Positions 1-5,288 of a DNA stretch of 5,343 nt are shown here, one piece after another. Within the stretch, counting starts at the first letter, position 1. Every line of letters begins with the position of its first letter. The stretch is from Cyclobacteriaceae bacterium (GTDB lineage Bacteria > Bacteroidota > Bacteroidia > Cytophagales > Cyclobacteriaceae), in assembly GCA_013140395.1 (NCBI GenBank), contig JABFSY010000118.1, positions 1 to 5,343 of the forward strand, given 5' to 3'. The position numbers and the translations under genes were made by a program. The notes beneath the pieces were generated by a model. The model was not told the DNA's origin. It did not search any database and saw only the letters and a list, made by a program, of their open reading frames with translations.

Positions 1-1134
1 AAAGTTAGTAACATTAACTTGAGTGACTGCCTTGGCAAAATATTAGCAGAGCCAATCGTAGCCGATCGCGACTTCCCTCCTTTCGATCGCGCCACCATGG
101 ATGGCATTGCGTTGGCTTTTGATTCATACCAAAAAGGTGTAGCAAATTCTAGAATTGAATCCGTCCAAGCCGCTGGCGAGCATCGCAAAAAACTCAAGAG
201 CGATGTTGCTTGTATAGAGATTATGACGGGCGCTATGTTACCCGAGGGAACAGATACCATCGTACCCTACGAACAAATCGAAATCAAAAACGACCAGGCA
301 ACCATCAACTCTAAACAAGTAGCCAAAGGACAGAACATCCACCTTCAAGGAAGTGACGCAAAAAAAGATCACCTACTCCTAGAACCCGGGACGGTGATCT
401 CTCCAGCGGAAGTCGCCCTGCTTGCCTCAATTGGGAAAACTTTGGTATCCGTAGTTAGTGCACCCAAGATAGTCATCATTTCTACTGGGAACGAATTGGT
501 CGACATTGAACAAACGCCAGCACCCCAGCAAATAAGAAAGTCGAATAGTTATGCCTTGCAGGCGGCACTTGCTGAATTAGGAATAGACTCAGCACTACTC
601 CATTTGGCAGATGACCAGGATCAACTAAAAACGGAAATCAAACAAGCACTTCTTGATTTTGACGTACTTCTTTTATCCGGTGGTGTTTCAAAAGGCAAAT
701 TCGATTTCGTACCGTCCGCATTAGAATCATTGGGCGTTCACAAGCTATTCCATCAAGTAAGTCAGAAGCCGGGCAAGCCGATGTGGGTTGGCAAAGTTGG
801 AAACAAATTTGTATTTGCGCTACCCGGTAATCCTGTCTCTACCTTCCTCTGCTTCCACCGTTATGTGAAGCCCTGGCTTTTACGCAGTATGGGAACAAAG
901 CCCATCACATCCAAAGCGATCTTGAGTAAAAGCTTTTCATTTAAAGGAGATCTAACTTATTTTTTGCAAGTAAAATTAGCCAATATAGAGGGTAAGCTAA
1001 TGGCAGAGCCTATCGTTGGCGGTGGTTCGGGTGATTTTGTAAACTTAAAAGGAGTAGATGGTTTTTTGGAGTTGCCTTCGAATAAAAGTGAATTCAGTTC
1101 AGGGGAAACATTTGATTATCTCGCATTTAGGTAA
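1..1134 (+). CDS. moeA: Molybdopterin molybdenumtransferase MoeA (5' end outside window)
   Basis: MoeA inserts molybdate into adenylylated molybdopterin, the last step of molybdenum cofactor synthesis in the cytosol. The reading frame is open from base 1, so the true start is upstream. A TTG at 19 could be taken as a start but sits inside the conserved N-terminal region; MoeA proteins are usually about 390-410 residues and 377 are visible. Numbering from base 1, landmarks are PPFDRATMDG (26-35), TGAMLPEG (76-83), STGNELV (161-167), SGGVSKGKFDF (226-236), KPGKPMWVG (256-264) and LPGNPVS (274-280), followed by the C-terminal MoeA domain IV. The Asp of MDG, the Thr of TGA, the Glu of GNE, the Asp of KFDF and the lysines of KPGKP match positions known to matter in E. 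coli MoeA. Nothing indicates damage. The gene ends 47 bases before ffh, which has its own promoter candidate. Confidence 0.95.
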   Translation, partial: KVSNINLSDCLGKILAEPIVADRDFPPFDRATMDGIALAFDSYQKGVANSRIESVQAAGEHRKKLKSDVACIEIMTGAMLPEGTDTIVPYEQIEIKNDQATINSKQVAKGQNIHLQGSDAKKDHLLLEPGTVISPAEVALLASIGKTLVSVVSAPKIVIISTGNELVDIEQTPAPQQIRKSNSYALQAALAELGIDSALLHLADDQDQLKTEIKQALLDFDVLLLSGGVSKGKFDFVPSALESLGVHKLFHQVSQKPGKPMWVGKVGNKFVFALPGNPVSTFLCFHRYVKPWLLRSMGTKPITSKAILSKSFSFKGDLTYFLQVKLANIEGKLMAEPIVGGGSGDFVNLKGVDGFLELPSNKSEFSSGETFDYLAFR

Positions 1135-1150
1135 AATTTCGAATAGCGAT

Positions 1151-1159
1151 TACCTTTGC
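1151..1159 (+). promoter_or_regulatory. Candidate Bacteroidota -7 promoter element for ffh
   Basis: TACCTTTGC matches the Bacteroidota housekeeping sigma -7 consensus TAnnTTTG exactly. It lies in the short moeA-ffh gap, 22 bases before the ffh ATG, so the predicted transcript start leaves an untranslated leader of only about 15-20 bases. Upstream, TTTA at 1126-1129 (21 bases of spacing) is the best but weak candidate for the -33 TTTG element. It overlaps the end of moeA. Confidence 0.6.
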
Positions 1160-1181
1160 ACCCTAATTTTCCGACAAAACC

Positions 1182-2513
1182 ATGTTCGATAGCTTAAGTC
1201 TCAAACTCGAAAAAGCATTTCAAACCCTTAAAGGTCAGGGCCGAATCACGGAAATCAACGTGGCCAGCACGGTTAAGGACATCCGGAAGGCTTTAATCGA
1301 TGCTGACGTAAATTATAAAGTAGCCAAAGAAGTTACTGACGAAATCAAGATTAATGCGCTGGGCCAAAATGTATTAACTGCCGTTTCTCCCGGTCAATTA
1401 TTGACCAAGATAACCAACGATGAACTCACGCTGCTGATGGGTGGAGCCAGCGAAGACATCAAAATTGAAGGGAACCCTGCCGTTATTTTGATTGCTGGTT
1501 TACAAGGTTCTGGTAAGACTACTTTCTCCGGAAAATTAGCCAGCTATTTAAAACGGCAAGGACGTGAAGTATTGTTAACCGCTTGCGACATCTATCGTCC
1601 GGCTGCCATTGACCAACTTAAAGTACTAGGTCAACAAATTGGGGTGGAGGTATATGCAGAGCCCGAAAACAAAGACGCAGTTAAGATCGCAAAAGCGGCT
1701 ATCGAGCATGCTAAGAAAAATAATTTTCGAGTAGTCATTGTCGATACAGCCGGACGCCTGGCAGTAGATGAAGAAATGATGAATGAGATCGCCAAATTGA
1801 AGGAGACGCTCAAACCATCCGAAACACTTTTTGTAGTCGATGCCATGACTGGGCAGGATGCCGTCAATACAGCCAAGGCTTTTAATGACCGATTGAATTT
1901 TGATGGCGTAGTATTAACCAAATTGGATGGCGATACACGCGGTGGTGCCGCTTTGTCTATCAGACGCGTAGTTGAAAAGCCAATCAAGTTTGTGAGCTCT
2001 GGCGAAAAGATGGAAGCCTTAGACCGCTTCTACCCCGATCGGATGGCCGGTCGAATTTTAGGGATGGGCGATGTGGTGAGTTTGGTTGAAAAAGCACAGC
2101 AGTCATTTACTGAGGAAGAGGCACGATTGCTTAATTCCAAAATGCGTAAGAACCAGTTTGACTTCAACGATTTTTTGAAGCAGTTGGAGCAAATCAAAAA
2201 GATGGGCAACATGAAAGACATGCTGGGTATGATCCCTGGCATGGGCAAAGCGATGAAAGATGTAGATATCAACGATGATTCTTTCAAACCGGTAGAAGCC
2301 ATTATTCGGTCTATGACACTGGAAGAACGTGAGAATCCGGAAAAACTAAACCCGAGCAGAAAAAATCGCATTGCCAAAGGCAGCGGAACGTCCATACAGC
2401 AAGTGAATCAGTTGCTCAAACAGTTTGAAGACATGCGCAAGATGATGAAGATGATGAATAAAATGGGTGGCGGAAAGCGTGCTTTGAGTGCGTTGAATCC
2501 ATTTGGAAAATAG
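1182..2513 (+). CDS. ffh: Signal recognition particle GTPase Ffh (SRP54)
   Basis: Ffh binds 4.5S RNA and signal peptides of nascent membrane and secreted proteins, and docks with FtsY at the membrane through paired GTPase domains. The 443 residues are the normal length. The N domain (about 1-95) begins MFDSLSLKLEKAFQTLKGQG, the standard Ffh start, which fixes the ATG. The NG GTPase domain shows the P-loop GLQGSGKTT (106-114), DIYRPAA of the SRP insertion box (136-142), DTAGR (188-192), TKLDGDTRGGAALS (246-259) and SSGEK (272-276). The methionine-rich M domain (about 300-430) includes a finger loop MGNMKDMLGMIPGMGK (341-356) and the RNA-binding SRKNRIAKGSGTS (392-404), where KN replaces the more usual RR. 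No defects are visible. It is preceded by its own -7 element and followed by a 64-base gap with no recognisable terminator hairpin. Confidence 0.98.
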   Translation: MFDSLSLKLEKAFQTLKGQGRITEINVASTVKDIRKALIDADVNYKVAKEVTDEIKINALGQNVLTAVSPGQLLTKITNDELTLLMGGASEDIKIEGNPAVILIAGLQGSGKTTFSGKLASYLKRQGREVLLTACDIYRPAAIDQLKVLGQQIGVEVYAEPENKDAVKIAKAAIEHAKKNNFRVVIVDTAGRLAVDEEMMNEIAKLKETLKPSETLFVVDAMTGQDAVNTAKAFNDRLNFDGVVLTKLDGDTRGGAALSIRRVVEKPIKFVSSGEKMEALDRFYPDRMAGRILGMGDVVSLVEKAQQSFTEEEARLLNSKMRKNQFDFNDFLKQLEQIKKMGNMKDMLGMIPGMGKAMKDVDINDDSFKPVEAIIRSMTLEERENPEKLNPSRKNRIAKGSGTSIQQVNQLLKQFEDMRKMMKMMNKMGGGKRALSALNPFGK

Positions 2514-2577
2514 CAAAGAAATTTATCGATCACAGAATACGGCCCTAAAATAAGAAGTCCACTATCCATCATTTCAA

Positions 2578-3120
2578 ATGAAACTAACTGCAAGAAACAC
2601 CCATCGAGACATTGCCTACTTTTATGTTGGGTTAATCATCTCTTTTTCCCTTTCCGGTATTTTCTTGAATCACCGGCAGACATGGAATCCTAAAAGGTAT
2701 ACCTACGAATCGAAAGAAATTTCAACTGCCAAAATTGACAAGGATTCTGTGAATGATTCCTTCATTAAAACATTCACGGCTCAACAAAATATCAAAGATG
2801 AACTAAGAAGATTTAACATCGATGGGGAAAAATTAAAAATCTCGTATGTAAACCATGATGTAACTATTGATCTTGCAACAGGAAATGGCAAGATTGAAAG
2901 CTACCGAATTACCCCTGTTCTAGGCCAGATGACTAAGCTGCATTTAGACACCAGTAAATGGTGGATCTACTATTCTGACATCTTTGGTATCGCGATGCTC
3001 GTCATTGCCTTCACGGGGATGTTTATACAAGAGGGCGGCAACAGTTTTCGGGCTCGAGGCTGGAAGCTGGCATTAATAGGAATTATTTTTCCATTAATAT
3101 TTCTCTTTTTACTGACATAA
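2578..3120 (+). CDS. PepSY-associated transmembrane protein (small PepSY_TM-like)
   Basis: This is a 180-residue inner-membrane protein of the PepSY-associated TM helix type. The first helix is at about 11-31 and ends in the family-like GIFLNHRQTWNP. An extracytoplasmic segment of about 95 residues (33-127) follows, with alternating beta-like stretches. The second helix is at about 131-150, introduced by KLHLDTSKWW and ending AFTGMF, and a third closes the protein at about 162-179. The LH...W...G...TGM pattern is characteristic of PepSY_TM proteins; larger relatives are linked to iron, heme or flavin-dependent reduction, but the substrate here is unknown. The histidines at 32 and 122 flank membrane helices and could be metal or heme ligands, which is only a guess. 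The gene stops 3 bases before the Crp/Fnr gene, so the two are very likely cotranscribed. I see no TAnnTTTG element in the 64-base gap upstream. Confidence 0.8.
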   Translation: MKLTARNTHRDIAYFYVGLIISFSLSGIFLNHRQTWNPKRYTYESKEISTAKIDKDSVNDSFIKTFTAQQNIKDELRRFNIDGEKLKISYVNHDVTIDLATGNGKIESYRITPVLGQMTKLHLDTSKWWIYYSDIFGIAMLVIAFTGMFIQEGGNSFRARGWKLALIGIIFPLIFLFLLT

Positions 3121-3123
3121 GAC

Positions 3124-3732
3124 ATGCAATCCAGTTCTCCTTTTCACACACTGTTAAAAGACGAGGTAGCATCCTTTAGCGAATTACGAAAATTCAAGGC
3201 CGATTCAGTCATCCTACAGGAAGACAGTTACATCAAATCGATTCCATTAGTTGTAAGCGGAAGTCTGAAGGTAGTGAGAACCGATGCCAACGGACATGAA
3301 ATTTTGTTGTATTACATTACAGCTGGCGAAAGTTGCATCATGTCTTTCCTGGGTGGTATTCACGATGAAACCAGCAAGATAAAAGCAATTGTTGAAGAAG
3401 ATGCTGAGATCTTATTGATCCCGGTAGATAAAGCGAGTGAGTGGGTGAAGAAATTTCCTGAATGGTCGGACTTCATTTTTAAGCTTTACCATAAACGCTT
3501 TGAAGAGTTACTTTCCGTTGTAAACGCGATCGCATTCCAAAAACTCGATGTCAGACTGCTTCATTTATTAAAGCAAAAATCAGAACTGGCCAATTCTAAG
3601 GAAATCAAAGTTACCCATCAACAATTGGCCGAAGAACTGGGAACGGCACGCGAAGTTGTTTCCAGGGTGGCCAAACAGATGGAAAATGAGGGTCTTATCC
3701 ATCTATCCCGAAATAAAATTACGCTTATGTGA
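3124..3732 (+). CDS. Crp/Fnr-family transcriptional regulator
   Basis: This 202-residue DNA-binding regulator has a cyclic-nucleotide-binding-like beta-roll (about 18-110), a long dimerisation helix (about 112-138) and a C-terminal winged helix-turn-helix (about 160-200). The recognition helix TAREVVSRVAKQM carries Arg176, Glu177 and Arg181 at the places of E. coli CRP Arg180, Glu181 and Arg185, which read TGTGA; Ser180 matches the FNR serine. The phosphate-binding cassette region (GESCIMSFLGG, 68-78, then HDETSK) keeps the Glu but has no Arg at the cAMP-phosphate position, so cAMP is an unlikely ligand. There is no N-terminal cysteine cluster for an FNR iron-sulfur centre. The only cysteine is Cys71. 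The gene follows the PepSY protein by 3 bases and its stop codon lies inside a CRP-like palindrome, so it probably controls the genes downstream. The effector is unknown. Confidence 0.93.
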   Translation: MQSSSPFHTLLKDEVASFSELRKFKADSVILQEDSYIKSIPLVVSGSLKVVRTDANGHEILLYYITAGESCIMSFLGGIHDETSKIKAIVEEDAEILLIPVDKASEWVKKFPEWSDFIFKLYHKRFEELLSVVNAIAFQKLDVRLLHLLKQKSELANSKEIKVTHQQLAEELGTAREVVSRVAKQMENEGLIHLSRNKITLM

Positions 3733-3743
3733 CGTTCGTCACT
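3728..3743 (+). promoter_or_regulatory. Candidate Crp/Fnr operator (CRP-like palindrome)
   Basis: TGTGACGTTCGTCACT matches the CRP consensus TGTGA-N6-TCACA at 9 of 10 defined positions. GTGACG and CGTCAC form perfect 6-base arms around a central TT (3729-3742). The site begins in the last codons of the Crp/Fnr gene and includes its stop codon. Its centre (3735.5) lies about 41 bases before the start site expected from the -7 element at 3765-3772, the spacing of a class II activator site. The upstream gene's recognition helix suits this half-site. Binding itself is inferred. Confidence 0.7.
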
Positions 3744-3764
3744 GAATACAAGATTAGCAAGCGG

Positions 3765-3772
3765 TAGTTTTG
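3765..3772 (+). promoter_or_regulatory. Candidate -7 promoter element of the small-gene cluster
   Basis: TAGTTTTG fits the Bacteroidota -7 consensus TAnnTTTG exactly and lies 22 bases before the ATG of the YgaP-like gene. No TTG or TTTG occurs at the -33 distance (around 3740-3750); that space is taken by the flank of the palindrome at 3728-3743. A good -7 with no -33 element is the expected layout of an activator-dependent promoter. Confidence 0.6.
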
Positions 3773-3794
3773 AATCACATTTAAACTATCTCTT

Positions 3795-4013
3795 ATGAAA
3801 AAAAATATGGGTTCTGCCGATAGAGTCATCCGGGTGATGCTTGCGGCACTTGTTGCTGTTCTTTATTTTACGAATGTCATTTCAGGTACTACAGCAATCA
3901 TCTTAGCAGTATTGGCTATTGTTTTTGTTGCCACTAGTTTAATGAGCTTCTGCCCTCTTTATCTTCCGTTTGGATTAAGTACTCTTCGCAAGAAAATGAA
4001 TGCAAAAGGGTAA
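3795..4013 (+). CDS. YgaP-like transmembrane protein (DUF2892)
   Basis: This 72-residue membrane protein is the stand-alone form of the membrane domain that follows the rhodanese domain in E. coli YgaP. It opens with the family signature MKKNMGSADRVIRVMLAAL, which fixes the start. Two predicted helices (about 11-28 and 33-52) are separated by NVISGTT, and the second ends in TSLMSFCPLYLPFG with a single conserved cysteine (Cys53) in the CPLY motif. The family forms membrane-embedded dimers and is commonly found with rhodaneses and other sulfur-handling proteins; a role in moving or accepting sulfane sulfur or thiocyanate has been suggested for YgaP, but the exact function is unknown. It is the first gene after the palindrome and -7 element, and its last 14 bases overlap the next gene, so translation of the two is probably coupled. 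Confidence 0.92.
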   Translation: MKKNMGSADRVIRVMLAALVAVLYFTNVISGTTAIILAVLAIVFVATSLMSFCPLYLPFGLSTLRKKMNAKG

Positions 4014-4215
4014 GCAGTATTCGCTAATCCTAATTGGCGCTATAGTGGGCATGATAGCCGGCTTTCTATATTGGAAAGAAGTAGGTTGTATAAGTGGAAC
4101 TTGTCCGATCACGTCCAATCCGGTTCCTTCGTCACTTTACGGTGCCCTGATGGGCGGATTATTATTTAGTCTGTTTTATAAGAACAAGACAGAGAACTCA
4201 AACAATCAATTTTAA
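4000..4215 (+). CDS. Small two-cysteine membrane protein, DUF6132-like
   Basis: This 71-residue protein starts at an ATG inside the end of the YgaP-like gene, in another frame, with a 14-base overlap. It has one helix at about 8-25, a short loop with the motif GCISGTCPITSNP (Cys30 and Cys35), then a second helix at about 46-60 (SLYGALMGGLLFSLFY) and a polar, asparagine-rich tail. I recognise the motif and layout as those of a small Bacteroidota family (DUF6132-like, assigned from memory), often found beside rhodanese and thioredoxin genes. No biochemical role is known to me. The two cysteines five residues apart at a membrane face could form a disulfide, carry a persulfide or bind metal; this is inference from the motif and from the rhodanese, OsmC and thioredoxin neighbours. 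A 31-base gap without a promoter match separates it from the rhodanese gene. Confidence 0.8.
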   Translation: MQKGKQYSLILIGAIVGMIAGFLYWKEVGCISGTCPITSNPVPSSLYGALMGGLLFSLFYKNKTENSNNQF

Positions 4216-4246
4216 CTAATTATTTAACAACTCAAATCAATTATCT

Positions 4247-4561
4247 ATGTTACAATCTGTTTTAAATTTAGTGGGGCTTGGCCCAAGTGTCGATTTTAAG
4301 AAACTAAAGAATGAAGGAGCTCTTATCTTAGACGTCCGCAGCAAAGGCGAATATGCGCAAGGCCACATCAAAGGTTCTATCAATATCGCAGTCGACCAAC
4401 TTGCCAATAATCTCAACAAACTCCCAAACAAGAATAAAGTTATCATCACCTGCTGCGCATCTGGCGGAAGAAGTGGAATGGCAAAGAGAATATTAGAATC
4501 TAACGGCTATGCTGAAGTACATAATGGTGGTGGCTGGACCTCACTTCAATCAAAAATTTAA
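4247..4561 (+). CDS. Single-domain rhodanese-like sulfurtransferase
   Basis: This 104-residue protein is one rhodanese domain with no signal peptide, predicted cytosolic. It shows ALILDVRSKGEYAQGHIKGSI (split as LDVRSKGEYAQGH at 28-40 and IKGSINIAV at 41-49), the usual DVR...E...GHI...A.N pattern. The active-site loop is CASGGR (70-75) followed by Ser76, so Cys70 should carry the persulfide. It is directly preceded by a second cysteine, Cys69. HNGGGW (92-97) is the usual C-terminal motif. Such proteins move sulfane sulfur from thiosulfate, polysulfide or glutathione-like persulfides to acceptors. Together with the YgaP-like protein upstream it resembles a split YgaP. The stop codon is 3 bases before the OsmC gene, so cotranscription is likely. 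The true donor and acceptor cannot be read from the sequence. Confidence 0.93.
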   Translation: MLQSVLNLVGLGPSVDFKKLKNEGALILDVRSKGEYAQGHIKGSINIAVDQLANNLNKLPNKNKVIITCCASGGRSGMAKRILESNGYAEVHNGGGWTSLQSKI

Positions 4562-4564
4562 ATT

Positions 4565-5020
4565 ATGGAGCCCCATTTTTATAACGTCCAAATTCAATGG
4601 AGTAATGACCGCAAGGGTGTAATGTGCTCACCCGAGTTATCCAACTCTTCAGATCAAAAGAATGGCTGCATAGAAGTGGCCACCCCACCTGAATTTCCTA
4701 AGGGCATTCCGGGAATTTGGTCCCCTGAACATCTATTCACCGCAGCAGTGAGTAGTTGTTTGATGACTACCTTTTTGTCGATTGCTGAGAATTCAAAGCT
4801 GGAGTTCACTTCTTTTCAATGCAATTCAAAAGGTAAACTAGATCAGGTGGATGGAAAGTTTTTGATGACCGAGGTGATTCTGGAACCTACCGTCACCATA
4901 TCCCATGAAAAGGACCGAGAGCGGGCTGAAAGAGTATTGTCAAAAGCTGAAGCAGCCTGCCTCATTTCTAATTCGATAAAATCGAAAGTAACCATGCTCC
5001 CTAAGATTTTAGTAGTTTAG
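4565..5020 (+). CDS. OsmC/Ohr-family peroxide-detoxifying protein
   Basis: This is a 151-residue protein of the OsmC/Ohr superfamily, whose members reduce organic hydroperoxides with a pair of cysteines and are recycled by dihydrolipoamide or other thiols. The first catalytic cysteine is in SPEHLFTAAVSSCLMTTF (Cys65), which closely follows the family's SPE.L..A...SCL pattern. The second is Cys132 in AEAACLISNSI, the counterpart of the ..CPVS motif, with Leu in place of Pro. The N-terminal part has the expected beta strands (VQIQWSNDRKGVM) and two further cysteines at 21 and 35, plus Cys86. It sits 3 bases after the rhodanese and 16 bases before the thioredoxin gene, so it looks like a middle member of one transcript. 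Whether it acts on hydroperoxides or on persulfides in this context is open. Confidence 0.92.
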   Translation: MEPHFYNVQIQWSNDRKGVMCSPELSNSSDQKNGCIEVATPPEFPKGIPGIWSPEHLFTAAVSSCLMTTFLSIAENSKLEFTSFQCNSKGKLDQVDGKFLMTEVILEPTVTISHEKDRERAERVLSKAEAACLISNSIKSKVTMLPKILVV

Positions 5021-5036
5021 TATTCGATTCTACCTT

Positions 5037-5228
5037 ATGGCAAAGTCAAATTTTTCTGAGTTAATAAAAGGACAAATTCCCACGTTGATTGATTTTTCAG
5101 CAGAATGGTGTGGACCTTGCAAAATGATGAAACCTATTCTTGATCAGGTGAAAGAAACGCTGGGTGACCAGGTTAGGATTATCAAAGTAGACGTGGATAA
5201 GAATCCCTCCATTGCCACGGTACTAGGC
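5037..5228 (+). pseudogene. Thioredoxin, 3' part cut off by an insertion sequence
   Basis: The first 64 codons encode the N-terminal half of a cytosolic thioredoxin: strand and helix up to TLIDFSAEWCGPCKMMKP with the WCGPC active site at 24-28, then IIKVDVDKNPSIATVLG at the third strand and following helix. Thioredoxins of this type run to about 100-108 residues, and the next segment should be like V.SIPT..., containing the essential cis-proline. Here the frame instead meets TGA at 5229-5231, which appears to be the first bases of an IS end, and no thioredoxin-like sequence follows in any frame. A 64-residue product would lack the last two strands and last helix, so it should not fold properly. 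The missing half may lie beyond the IS, outside this window. It would have been the natural electron donor for the rhodanese and OsmC neighbours. Confidence 0.88.
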
Positions 5229-5242
5229 TGATATTTTTGAAC

Positions 5243-5274
5243 AGGTTAAAAGTAGAGTTTTTTAATTTTAACCT
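5243..5274. repeat. 9-bp inverted repeat in the IS leader
   Basis: AGGTTAAAA (5243-5251) and TTTTAACCT (5266-5274) are perfect reverse complements around a 14-base loop. The hairpin ends 14 bases before the transposase ATG. In other IS elements, leader hairpins of this kind limit transposase translation from outside transcripts; whether this one does is inferred. It could also be a binding site near the IS end. Confidence 0.6.
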
Positions 5275-5288
5275 AACAAAACAGTCAA

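Noticed and set aside
19..21. TTG as the start codon of moeA
   Set aside because: The frame is open to base 1, and MoeA proteins have about 15-25 more residues before this point, so the gene simply enters from the left.
1631..1987. 118-codon open frame on the minus strand inside ffh
   Set aside because: It is antisense to the conserved GTPase domain, its translation has no recognisable domain and ffh is intact over it.
2030..2395. 121-codon open frame on the minus strand inside ffh
   Set aside because: It mirrors the M domain; the serine- and leucine-rich translation is what the complement of Lys/Met/Glu-rich coding gives.
2514..2577. Terminator or promoter between ffh and the PepSY gene
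   Set aside because: No GC-rich hairpin with a T run and no TAnnTTTG match can be seen in these 64 bases; how the pair is transcribed stays open.
2572..2583. Small palindrome TTTCA-AA-TGAAA over the PepSY start codon
   Set aside because: Short, AT-rich and easily found by chance; it does not resemble the operator at 3728-3743.
2408..2593. 61-codon minus-strand frame across the end of ffh and the following gap
   Set aside because: Mostly antisense to ffh, no start signals and no family resemblance.
4237..4449. 70-codon minus-strand frame over the rhodanese gene
   Set aside because: Antisense to an unmistakable rhodanese domain; nothing supports it as a gene.
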